From contig DUGW01000184.1 in assembly GCA_013331125.1 (NCBI GenBank), forward strand, positions 1-5,376: DNA of 5,376 nt, in the 5' to 3' direction. Within the stretch, counting starts at the first letter, position 1; each line of letters opens with the position of its first letter. Of the stretch, positions 1 through 5,376 are shown one piece after another. The stretch comes from Candidatus Woesearchaeota archaeon. GTDB lineage: Archaea > Nanoarchaeota > Nanoarchaeia > Woesearchaeales > UBA11576. Position numbers and translations under genes: made by a program. The notes beneath the pieces were generated by a model, which was not told the origin of the DNA, ran no database searches, and was given only the letters and a program-made list of their open reading frames with translations.

Positions 1-1
1 T

Positions 2-334
2 GCCAAGACGATCATCTGGAACGGCCCTATCGGCGTGTTTGAGTTCAAGAATTTCGCTAAAGGTACAGAAGCCATAGCGAAGGCACTCACTGAATCAGGT
101 GCTACGACCATCGTCGGTGGCGGTGATTCTGCTTCTGCTGTCGACAAGCTCGGTTTCTCCGACAAGATGACCCTTGTCTCGTCTGGCGGCGGCGCATCTC
201 TTGCGCTTTTTGAGGGCAAGGAGCTTGTGGCCTTGAAGGTCCTTGAACAGTGGGCTCTCAAGAAGGGCAGCATCAACAACCGCATAGATAAGGACGCTCC
301 TAAAGAAGGGAAGGCAGGCAAGGGTGGGGGCTGA
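2..334 (+). CDS. pgk: Phosphoglycerate kinase, C-terminal part (5' end outside window)
   Basis: This is the C-terminal nucleotide-binding half of phosphoglycerate kinase, the cytoplasmic enzyme that moves a phosphate between 1,3-bisphosphoglycerate and ADP in lower glycolysis. The visible 110 residues open in mid-protein with the WNGPIGVFE signature. GGGDSASAV follows (the family GGGDS/T nucleotide loop), then SSGGGASL and FEGKEL, the usual order of the PGK C-terminus. Family members normally stop soon after the EGKxLPG segment. Here a further tail of roughly 30 residues ends in a Lys/Gly-rich stretch ([10 protein letters not shown]), whose G-rich codons also appear to supply the ribosome-binding site of the next gene. 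The TGA at 332-334 is one base from the following ATG, so the two genes are probably translationally coupled. The identity is firm. Only the length and start are unknown, because the left edge cuts the gene. Confidence 0.97.
   Translation, partial: AKTIIWNGPIGVFEFKNFAKGTEAIAKALTESGATTIVGGGDSASAVDKLGFSDKMTLVSSGGGASLALFEGKELVALKVLEQWALKKGSINNRIDKDAPKEGKAGKGGG
322..330 (+). promoter_or_regulatory. G-rich ribosome-binding site for the PfkB kinase, inside the pgk 3' end
   Basis: The run GGGTGGGGG lies 5 bases before the ATG at 336 and within the last pgk codons. It is only an approximate match to GGAGGTG, but its spacing supports the ATG at 336 over the in-frame GTG at 324. The GTG lies inside this G-run, would overlap pgk by 11 bases, and would only add four residues that are not part of the family fold. 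Confidence 0.5.
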
Positions 335-335
335 A

Positions 336-1298
336 ATGGTCTACAGGCTTCTTCCAAAGCTGTATGACGTGATAACTGTAGGTTCTGCCACTGTCGACTG
401 TTTCGCGATACTTGCTGAGGATTTCAAGAAGATCAGGCATGGTGACAAGATTCTCCTGAATGATATCCAGTTCAGGACTGGCGGCGGTGCCACGAATGTC
501 GCTGTCGGCCTGAGGAGGTTGGGCATCAGGACTGCTTTTCTCGGCGAGCTTGGTCGCGACCATTCTGCGCAACAGATACTTGACGAACTTAAGGAGGAGC
601 GTGTGGCCGTCATCAACAGGCAGCGCTCTAAGTATCCTACATCCTATTCGATAATACTTGACACTGAGAAGATGGACCGTGCCATACTTGCATACAAGGG
701 CGCCTCTAATTTCCTTCATTATTATGAGTTCCCGAAGAAGCTTCTCAGCACCCGTTGGTTCTATTTCGCTTCGATGGTCGATGTCTCTTTCGGGACTCTT
801 GAGAAGCTTGCTGACTTTGCTGTCCGCAACAGGATCAAGGTGTTCTTCAATCCCTCTTCGTACATGGCAGAGAAAGGTAAGAAGTATCTGGACAGGGTCC
901 TTCAGGCCACTAACATCATCTGCTTGAACAAGGAGGAGGCTCAGTCCCTCCTCGGCTCCAGGAGCGCAGACGTGAAGGCTCTCCTCAAGGGCCTTCGCAG
1001 CCTCAGCCCGAGGATGGAGATCGTCATCATCACCGACGGTGCGAAAGGGCTCCATGTCTTTGACGGTAAAGAGGTATATGATATGGTGCCTCACAAGATA
1101 AAGTGCGTCGATACCACTGGTGCTGGTGATTCATTCGGCACTGGTTTCCTTGCCGGCCTCATCATGAATGACAGGAAGGATTTGAGGTTTGCCATGCACC
1201 TTGGTCTTGTGAATGCTGAGTCTGTAATCCAGCATGTCGGTGCGAAGACAGGGCTTTTGAGGAAGAACCAGGCCCTTTCTTTGGTGAGGGAGCAGTAG
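336..1298 (+). CDS. PfkB/ribokinase-family sugar kinase, probable ATP-dependent 6-phosphofructokinase by context
   Basis: This is a 320-residue cytoplasmic kinase of the ribokinase/PfkB superfamily, at the usual family length. In order it shows an N-terminal substrate-pocket aspartate in VGSATVD (Asp21), the first PfkB signature around GGGATNVAVGLRRLG (49-63), and an NxxE metal/phosphate motif (Asn198-Glu201). ITDGAKG (232-238) follows, then the second signature DTTGAGDSFGTGF (259-271), with the anion-hole glycines and catalytic base Asp265. All the residues expected for catalysis are present. PfkB members phosphorylate fructose-6-phosphate, ribose, nucleosides, ketogluconate and others, and sequence motifs alone do not settle the substrate. 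Its place between pgk and fba, in a cluster that otherwise lacks a phosphofructokinase, makes fructose-6-phosphate the most economical substrate (inference). A nucleoside kinase is the main alternative. The ATG at 336 was chosen over GTG 324 because of the SD spacing. Confidence 0.9.
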   Translation: MVYRLLPKLYDVITVGSATVDCFAILAEDFKKIRHGDKILLNDIQFRTGGGATNVAVGLRRLGIRTAFLGELGRDHSAQQILDELKEERVAVINRQRSKYPTSYSIILDTEKMDRAILAYKGASNFLHYYEFPKKLLSTRWFYFASMVDVSFGTLEKLADFAVRNRIKVFFNPSSYMAEKGKKYLDRVLQATNIICLNKEEAQSLLGSRSADVKALLKGLRSLSPRMEIVIITDGAKGLHVFDGKEVYDMVPHKIKCVDTTGAGDSFGTGFLAGLIMNDRKDLRFAMHLGLVNAESVIQHVGAKTGLLRKNQALSLVREQ

Positions 1299-1300
1299 TG

Positions 1301-1360
1301 ATGGTCGAGGACCTATGTGATGATAATTACACGATCATAATAACAAACGAACAGAGGTAA
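1301..1360 (+). other. Possible 19-codon mini-ORF in the pfkB-fba spacer
   Basis: An ATG two bases after the kinase stop opens a frame reading MVEDLCDDNYTIIITNEQR. It ends in TAA at 1358-1360, inside the fba ribosome-binding region and 4 bases before the fba ATG. GGTGAGGG at 1283-1290 lies 10 bases upstream and could act as an SD. The arrangement would fit a coupling or leader peptide that carries ribosomes from the kinase to the aldolase. An ORF this short can easily arise by chance, and I recognise no homologue. The rest of the 66-base spacer is AT-rich (around 1321-1345), and a weak internal promoter there is possible but not supported by a good TATA match. Confidence 0.15.
1354..1358 (+). 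promoter_or_regulatory. Ribosome-binding site of fba
   Basis: GAGGT lies 6 bases before the ATG at 1365. This is a good anti-SD match, and it fixes the aldolase start at a position that also matches the family N-terminus (LLTNKRIQTVAQ, then VGAFNVFDMES). Confidence 0.65.
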
Positions 1361-1364
1361 GACA

Positions 1365-2303
1365 ATGTCATCAAGACTTTTGACGAACAAGAGGATCCAG
1401 ACAGTCGCGCAGCAGCACCATTTCGGTGTCGGCGCTTTCAACGTGTTTGATATGGAGTCGATACAGGCAGTGGTCCGTGCTGCAGAGCTGGAGAGGTCTC
1501 CTGCGATAATCGCCACTACAGAGGGCGCTATCGAGTACGCAGGTCATGAGTTTCTCGCCGAGATGATCAGTCTCGCTGCGAAGAGGTCAGATATGCCTTT
1601 AACCATGCATCTTGATCATGGTAAGGACATGAAGATCATCCGTGACTGCATAAAGTTCGGCTATAGTTCTGTCATGATCGATGCTTCACATTATCCTTGG
1701 GAGAAGAATATCCAGGTCACGAAAAAGGTCGTGGATATGTGCCATAAGAAAGGCATGAGTGTCGAGGCTGAGCTCGGGACTATCGGCGGTGTCGAGGATA
1801 AGGTGAGTACGCGCCATATAATACTGACTGAGCCTGGTGAGGCCAAGGAGTTCGCCCAGAGGACTGGTTGCGATACCCTTGCTGTCGCTATCGGCACCTC
1901 TCATGGTGCCTACAAGTTCGCCGGCAAGTCCAGGCTTGACATCAAGCGTCTGAGGGAGATAAAGAAGGTCGTGAAGATCCCTCTTGTCCTGCATGGTGCC
2001 AGCGGCATCCCTCAGGACATCGTCCGTAAGGCTGAGAGGTTCGGCGCGAAGCTGGGTCGCCCGCATGGCGTCTCTGTACCTGACACAAAGGCAGCTATCA
2101 GGAATGGTATCAGTAAGATCAATATCGATTCTGACCTCAGGCTTACCTTTGATGCTGCAATCCGTGAGGTCCTTTCAGAGAAGCCTGATACCTTTGACCC
2201 GAGGAAGATCCTTGGTCCTGCCCGTGATGCCCTTGTCGAGACTGTCAGGATGAAGATGAGGATGTTCAGCAGCTCTGGCAAGGCAAAGTATTATAAGAAA
2301 TGA
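1365..2303 (+). CDS. fba: Class II (zinc-dependent) fructose-bisphosphate aldolase
   Basis: This enzyme splits fructose-1,6-bisphosphate into dihydroxyacetone phosphate and glyceraldehyde-3-phosphate, or joins them in gluconeogenesis, in the cytoplasm. The 312-residue protein is full length. Visible motifs are GAFNVFDMES (23-32) and HLDHGKD (82-88), with the catalytic Asp84 and zinc ligand His85. Next come VEAELGTIGGVED (133-145), GTSHGAYKF (177-185) with zinc ligand His180, LVLHGASGI (207-215) with zinc ligand His210, and the phosphate-binding INIDSDLR (252-259). The end, with FDPRKILGPARDA and a SSSGKAK tail, matches the longer bacterial class II aldolases. Archaea more often carry the unrelated DhnA-type class I aldolase or the bifunctional aldolase/phosphatase, so if the host is archaeal this gene was probably gained from bacteria (inference). 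The gap to tpi is 19 bases, consistent with an operon. Confidence 0.97.
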   Translation: MSSRLLTNKRIQTVAQQHHFGVGAFNVFDMESIQAVVRAAELERSPAIIATTEGAIEYAGHEFLAEMISLAAKRSDMPLTMHLDHGKDMKIIRDCIKFGYSSVMIDASHYPWEKNIQVTKKVVDMCHKKGMSVEAELGTIGGVEDKVSTRHIILTEPGEAKEFAQRTGCDTLAVAIGTSHGAYKFAGKSRLDIKRLREIKKVVKIPLVLHGASGIPQDIVRKAERFGAKLGRPHGVSVPDTKAAIRNGISKINIDSDLRLTFDAAIREVLSEKPDTFDPRKILGPARDALVETVRMKMRMFSSSGKAKYYKK

Positions 2304-2322
2304 AGCATTCAGGGTATGTTAT

Positions 2323-3003
2323 ATGGCAAAGATAATAGTGAATTTCAAGACGTATAAGCAGGCGACCGGTCAGCGTGCTGTCGACCTGGCAAAGATATGT
2401 GAGAAGGTCGCGAAGAAAGAGAAGGTTGAGATAATTGTCGCTGTCCAGAACGTTGACCTGTTCCATGTCTCTAAGAGTGTCTCCATCCCTGTCTATGCTG
2501 AGCATATCGATCCTGTGGATTATGGCGCCCATACAGGCAAGGACCTTCCCGAGGCTCTTGTCGAGAACGGCGCGACTGGTGTGATCATCAACCACTCTGA
2601 GGATCAGCTTGAACTCCATCAGATCGAGGATGGTATCAAGCGTGCCAAGGCTGTGGGTCTTGTCACCTGTGTCTGTGCTCCAACTGCAGAATCGAGCGAG
2701 GCCATCGCTGCCTTCAGTCCTGACATGATCGCTGTCGAGCCTCCTGAGCTTATCGGCGGTGATGTCTCTGTCTCCAAGGCCAGGCCTGAATTGATCAGTG
2801 AGACTGTCAAGCTTGTACATAAGGTTGACAGGTCATTACCTGTGCTCTGTGGTGCTGGTATCAAGGACCATGAGGATGTGAGGATTGCCCTCAAGCTTGG
2901 TTGCGAGGGTATACTTATCGCTTCAGGTGTCACGAAGGCCAAGGACCCTGAGGCTGCGCTGAAGGATCTGATAAAAGGCATGAAGGTTACGAAGAAGAGG
3001 TGA
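2323..3003 (+). CDS. tpiA: Triosephosphate isomerase, short archaeal type
   Basis: This enzyme interconverts dihydroxyacetone phosphate and glyceraldehyde-3-phosphate. It has 226 residues, the size of archaeal TIMs, against about 250 in bacteria and eukaryotes. The N-terminal NFKTY places Asn7 and Lys9 in the active site. INHSED carries the electrophile His91, VEPPELIGG carries the catalytic base Glu139 at the start of the flexible loop, and CGAGI (176-180) and ASGVTKAKDP (200-209) form the phosphate-binding end of the barrel. The PPELIG loop and the overall shortness are archaeal hallmarks and the best taxonomic clue in the window. The start at ATG 2323 follows a weak SD-like AGGGT at 2311-2315. 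The upstream ATG at 2316 is out of frame. The stop lies 4 bases before pgi, and its TGA is part of the pgi ribosome-binding site. Confidence 0.97.
   Translation: MAKIIVNFKTYKQATGQRAVDLAKICEKVAKKEKVEIIVAVQNVDLFHVSKSVSIPVYAEHIDPVDYGAHTGKDLPEALVENGATGVIINHSEDQLELHQIEDGIKRAKAVGLVTCVCAPTAESSEAIAAFSPDMIAVEPPELIGGDVSVSKARPELISETVKLVHKVDRSLPVLCGAGIKDHEDVRIALKLGCEGILIASGVTKAKDPEAALKDLIKGMKVTKKR
2997..3003 (+). promoter_or_regulatory. Strong ribosome-binding site of pgi, overlapping the tpi stop
   Basis: GAGGTGA is a seven-base match to the complement of the conserved 16S 3' end. It sits 4 bases before the ATG at 3008. Its last three bases are the tpi stop codon, so termination on tpi places a ribosome directly at the pgi start, as expected for translational coupling. 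Confidence 0.75.
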
Positions 3004-3007
3004 GAAT

Positions 3008-4216
3008 ATGATAACCATCAAGACTGAGGATCTGCGTGTGAAGAGTCTCTCCTCTCTTAAGTCCCGTCTTACAAAGATTTCGCGTTCTCCTGTCCCTGAT
3101 TTTGCAGTCCATAAGGAGGAGCTGTCGAAACTTGACAGTATCCTGAAGAAGTATTCAAAGTTCAAGAATCTCATCATCATCGCCAATGGCGGTTCACAGT
3201 CCACTTTCAGGGCTTTCCATCATGCGCTTGTCCCTATGGGCAATGAAAGGAAGGTCTTCTTCCTGACGAGTATGGAGCCTGACCTTATTGACATGGTCAA
3301 GGTGCGTTTCGCTCCTAAGAAGACGTTGGTCATGCCTATCAGCAAGTCAGGCGACACTGTCGGCGTGCTTGAATCACTTTTCGCCTTTTCCGAATATACT
3401 GTCCTTCCCGTGACCTCCCCTAACAAAGGTGCATTGTTTGAGTTGGCACAGAAGATGGGTTGGGATATCATCCCCCATCCTGAGATCGGCGGCAGGTTCT
3501 CTGGCATCACTGCCTCTGCTTATGCTCCCGCGCTCTTCTGTGGCATCAATGTCGAGGAGATAGACAAGGGTACAAGCGAGATCTACAAGCAGTGCCACCC
3601 TTCTGTACCTGTCGACAAGAATCCTGCCTTGGATCTTGCCTGCAGGCTTTTCATGCTTGAGAAGAAGGGCTATTCTGAGATCTTCTGTCCTGTATATTCT
3701 TGCAGGCTTTTCGGTTTTGCTCTTTTCATAATGCAGATCATCCATGAGACTGTCGGTAAGCAGGGCAAGGGTCAGACGATCTACACTGCCGATGCTCCTG
3801 AGTCCCAACACCATACCAATCAGAGGTTCTTCGGCGGCCATAAGAATGTCATCGGTCTTTTCGTCAATCTTGAGCACCAGGATGATGAAGTCATGAAGGT
3901 GCATGTCCCTGAAGAGCTCCACCATATCCGGTTGCGTGACGGCACGCTGTCTGACATAGACAAGGTCGCTTACGCAAAGGCATTTTCATTCGAGTACCAG
4001 GGGACTTACAAGGATGCTGTCAACAGCAGGATCCCTGTAGCGACTGTGACTCTTGACAAGATTTCGCCATTCTCAATCGGGGAGTTCCTTGGTTTCTGGC
4101 ATTATGTGGCTGTGTATTCTGCCATGCTCCGCCAGGTGGATCCTTTTGATCAGCCCCAGGTTGAGAACTCCAAGAAGATAAGTTTTGAATTGAGGCGAAG
4201 GTTGAGTAAGGAGTGA
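3008..4216 (+). CDS. pgi: Glucose-6-phosphate isomerase, compact form of the PGI/SIS family
   Basis: This enzyme interconverts glucose-6-phosphate and fructose-6-phosphate at the top of glycolysis. It has 402 residues, shorter than the roughly 450 of Bacillus-type PGI and 550 of E. coli PGI. A first SIS glycine loop, NGGSQS, is at 60-65, and the phosphate loop SKSGDT is at 112-117. GGRFSG (161-166) carries the substrate Arg163. HETVGKQGKG (246-255) supplies Glu247 at the position of the catalytic glutamate of the family ESxGK motif. ESQHHTNQ (265-272) supplies His268 in the place of the ring-opening histidine of LHSxxQ/QHSFYQ. DPFDQPQVENSKK (378-390) gives Gln382 and Lys389, the C-terminal catalytic lysine. 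The active-site set is therefore complete despite divergent spacing and loops. It is not the crenarchaeal bifunctional PGI/PMI or the cupin-type PGI of Euryarchaeota. It is the last gene before a longer spacer, so probably the end of the glycolytic operon. Confidence 0.92.
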   Translation: MITIKTEDLRVKSLSSLKSRLTKISRSPVPDFAVHKEELSKLDSILKKYSKFKNLIIIANGGSQSTFRAFHHALVPMGNERKVFFLTSMEPDLIDMVKVRFAPKKTLVMPISKSGDTVGVLESLFAFSEYTVLPVTSPNKGALFELAQKMGWDIIPHPEIGGRFSGITASAYAPALFCGINVEEIDKGTSEIYKQCHPSVPVDKNPALDLACRLFMLEKKGYSEIFCPVYSCRLFGFALFIMQIIHETVGKQGKGQTIYTADAPESQHHTNQRFFGGHKNVIGLFVNLEHQDDEVMKVHVPEELHHIRLRDGTLSDIDKVAYAKAFSFEYQGTYKDAVNSRIPVATVTLDKISPFSIGEFLGFWHYVAVYSAMLRQVDPFDQPQVENSKKISFELRRRLSKE

Positions 4217-4235
4217 GCACAACCATCACTTCCCG

Positions 4236-4251
4236 TCGGGAATCCTCCCGA
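4236..4251 (+). terminator. Hairpin after pgi, possible transcript end
   Basis: TCGGGA and TCCCGA are perfect reverse complements (6 bp, GC-rich) around a 4-base ATCC loop, 20 bases after the pgi stop. No T-tract follows directly, so it is not a standard bacterial intrinsic terminator. It could be a weak terminator, an RNA-end-stabilising hairpin, or chance. Confidence 0.3.
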
Positions 4252-4270
4252 GGATATGATGAGAAGATAA

Positions 4271-4278
4271 TTTAATAA
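4271..4278 (+). promoter_or_regulatory. Archaeal-style TATA-like box before the thioredoxin-fold gene
   Basis: TTTAATAA is preceded by purine-rich AGAAGATAA, which resembles a BRE, in otherwise mixed-composition DNA. A start site about 25 bases downstream would fall near 4300, leaving a very short leader before the ATG at 4310. That would place most of the SD at the transcript end, so the exact start is uncertain. It fits the expected position for a separate promoter in the 93-base spacer. The call depends on the host being archaeal. Confidence 0.35.
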
Positions 4279-4297
4279 AGGCGAAGGTCAGAGATTC

Positions 4298-4301
4298 AGG
4301 A
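4298..4301 (+). promoter_or_regulatory. Ribosome-binding site of the thioredoxin-fold gene
   Basis: AGGA lies 8 bases before the ATG at 4310. No other in-frame ATG, GTG or TTG lies between this ATG and the upstream in-frame stop at 4268-4270, so the start is well determined. Confidence 0.5.
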
Positions 4302-4309
4302 CATCGATA

Positions 4310-5376
4310 ATGGACAAGAAAAAGAAGTTTGGAAGGAGCGTCATCCGCGAGGAAGAAGAGATAATAAGTCATGCTACCAGATGGCTCCCGCTTTTCATAG
4401 TTGTATTGCTGGTTCTTCTGATAATAGTCTATCTGCAGTCTACAAGGGTGACTGTCCCTGAGGCTTCTCCTGGTGGTTCTGAGATGTTGCCTACCAGCGA
4501 CCAGCTCGGCCGGCAGATAGAAAAGAGCGCCGAATCGATTCTTGATATGTTTCCTACCATGAGATTCACCGCTTCATCTTTGAGTGCGGCTGAGGAGTCT
4601 GAGTTGATCAAGCTGTCTATGCCTCAAGCCAAGACTGCTGTACCTAAGATAACTGATGAGGCCCTTGCCCGCATAATGGAGAAGAATAAAGAGAAGTACC
4701 GACGGGCTATCGAATTGGTCAATCCTGCCGGGTACATAAACACAGAGTCAATATCTATAGAGGATCTTGTCGGTGATAAGGTCATTGCAGTGGTGTTCTG
4801 GACCTCATCATCACAGAATTCGTTGAGGCAGGCCGAGTTCCTCAAGATGTGGTACTCTGCGTATAAGGACCTTGGCCTTGAGATTATCGCAGTCCACACA
4901 CCTGAATTCAGGTTCGAGAAAGACCACGCAGTGGTCCAGGCGGCAGTTGATAAGATAGGTATGAACTATCCTGTCGTCCTTGACGATGAGTTCTTTATCT
5001 GGCGTGCTTATGGCAACAAGTTCTGGCCAACTGTCTATCTTATAGATGTTGATGGTTTCATAAGATATGAAAAGGTCGGTGATGCCAACTGTGAAGATGT
5101 GGATAAGAACATCAAGATCCTGCTGCAGGAACGCAAAGAGGCTTTAAAGCTTGATATAACGATACCTCAAGAGCACATAATGCCTGATATCGAAGCCCAC
5201 CAGATGGCCAACATAAAGACGCCAAGGGTATATCTTGGTTATGCCAAGAACCGCGGCGATCTTGGCAATCCTGAAGGTTTCATGGCAAACATGCCTGTGA
5301 AGTATTCCCTTCCTGGCACACTGATCCATAATTCTGTCTACCTCGAAGGCGAATGGCTTAACAATGATGATCATAT
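4310..5376 (+). CDS. Membrane-anchored thioredoxin-fold protein, DipZ/TlpA-type C-terminal architecture, with CxxC replaced by SxxS (3' end outside window)
   Basis: The frame stays open for 355 codons to the right edge. A Lys-rich N-terminus (KKKK at 3-6) is followed by one hydrophobic segment at about 25-42, then no further membrane span, so the bulk should lie outside the cytoplasmic membrane. Residues 45-135 are a low-similarity, charged linker that I do not recognise. From NPAGYINT (138-145) it follows the thioredoxin domain of DipZ-like proteins: ISIEDLVGDKVIAVVFWT, VHTPEFRFEKD (195-205), YPVVLDDEFFIWRAYGN (220-236), cis-proline WPT (239-241) and DGFIRYEKVG. Then comes the DipZ-type C-terminal domain, with TPRVYLGYA (304-312), LGNPEGF (318-324) and VYLEGEW (343-349). 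The active-site CxxC is Ser168-Gln-Asn-Ser171. The only cysteine visible is Cys261, outside the motif. Canonical disulfide exchange is therefore unlikely. A chaperone, scaffold or binding role is possible but unproven. The family assignment is confident and the function is not known. Confidence 0.85.
   Translation, partial: MDKKKKFGRSVIREEEEIISHATRWLPLFIVVLLVLLIIVYLQSTRVTVPEASPGGSEMLPTSDQLGRQIEKSAESILDMFPTMRFTASSLSAAEESELIKLSMPQAKTAVPKITDEALARIMEKNKEKYRRAIELVNPAGYINTESISIEDLVGDKVIAVVFWTSSSQNSLRQAEFLKMWYSAYKDLGLEIIAVHTPEFRFEKDHAVVQAAVDKIGMNYPVVLDDEFFIWRAYGNKFWPTVYLIDVDGFIRYEKVGDANCEDVDKNIKILLQERKEALKLDITIPQEHIMPDIEAHQMANIKTPRVYLGYAKNRGDLGNPEGFMANMPVKYSLPGTLIHNSVYLEGEWLNNDDH

Noticed and set aside
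324..335. GTG at 324 as the start of the PfkB kinase
   Set aside because: It lies within the G-run that appears to be the ribosome-binding site of the ATG at 336 and would overlap pgk by 11 bases. The four extra residues add nothing conserved.
300..1094. A long open frame of 264 codons on the minus strand opposite the PfkB gene
   Set aside because: The plus-strand frame has all the PfkB motifs. The reverse product has no recognisable family and is explained by biased codon use of the real gene, which removes stops on the other strand.
1321..1350. AT-rich spacer before fba as an internal promoter
   Set aside because: No good TATA-like or -35/-10 match is visible, and the gap is short enough for read-through from the kinase gene.
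2316..2318. ATG at 2316 as the start of tpi
   Set aside because: It is out of frame with the TIM coding sequence. The ATG at 2323 gives the expected NFKTY N-terminus.
2266..2820. A 184-codon minus-strand frame opposite tpi
   Set aside because: It lies within the well-supported TIM gene, shows no domain, and has no convincing ribosome-binding site. It is a codon-bias shadow.
3374..3925. A 183-codon minus-strand frame opposite pgi
   Set aside because: The plus-strand PGI motifs span the same bases, and the reverse translation has no family features.
4429..4899. Short minus-strand frames over the 3' region that might suggest no plus-strand gene is there
   Set aside because: The plus-strand frame from 4310 is open to the window edge and encodes clear thioredoxin-fold and DipZ-type motifs. 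It is simply unterminated within the window.

Overview
The window is a tightly packed stretch of central carbon metabolism, with all genes on the + strand. It holds five glycolytic genes followed by a membrane-anchored thioredoxin-fold gene that runs off the right edge. The source looks archaeal. The triosephosphate isomerase is the short archaeal type (226 aa), AGG and ATA codons are common, and Shine-Dalgarno sites matching an archaeal/bacterial anti-SD are clear. A TATA-like box also sits at a plausible distance before the last gene. The class II aldolase and the PGI are more bacterial in character. An archaeon with a mosaic Embden-Meyerhof pathway, perhaps of the DPANN/Woesearchaeota kind, is my best guess, but this is inference and no marker gene proves it.

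Layout: 2-334 is the C-terminal part of phosphoglycerate kinase, cut by the left edge. 336-1298 is a PfkB-family sugar kinase, starting 1 base after the pgk stop. 1299-1364 is a short spacer with an SD and a possible 19-codon mini-ORF. 1365-2303 is class II fructose-bisphosphate aldolase. 2323-3003 is archaeal-type triosephosphate isomerase. 3008-4216 is a compact glucose-6-phosphate isomerase, whose SD overlaps the tpi stop. 4217-4309 is a spacer with a 6-bp hairpin and then a TATA-like box and SD. From 4310 to beyond the edge lies a signal-anchored protein with the TlpA/DipZ C-terminal architecture.

Together, the first five genes cover glucose-6-phosphate to fructose-6-phosphate (PGI), probably on to fructose-1,6-bisphosphate (PfkB), cleavage to trioses (FBA), triose interconversion (TIM), and the 1,3-bisphosphoglycerate/3-phosphoglycerate step (PGK). 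Only GAPDH is missing from the continuous path. It may lie outside the window. The short gaps suggest one transcript, read for glycolysis, gluconeogenesis or both.

The main oddity is the last gene. It closely follows the DipZ-type thioredoxin domain, including the conserved Trp, the cis-proline and the C-terminal domain motifs, but both cysteines of the CxxC active site are serines. I found no mobile element, CRISPR array, tRNA or rRNA, and no sign of an undescribed multi-gene system.
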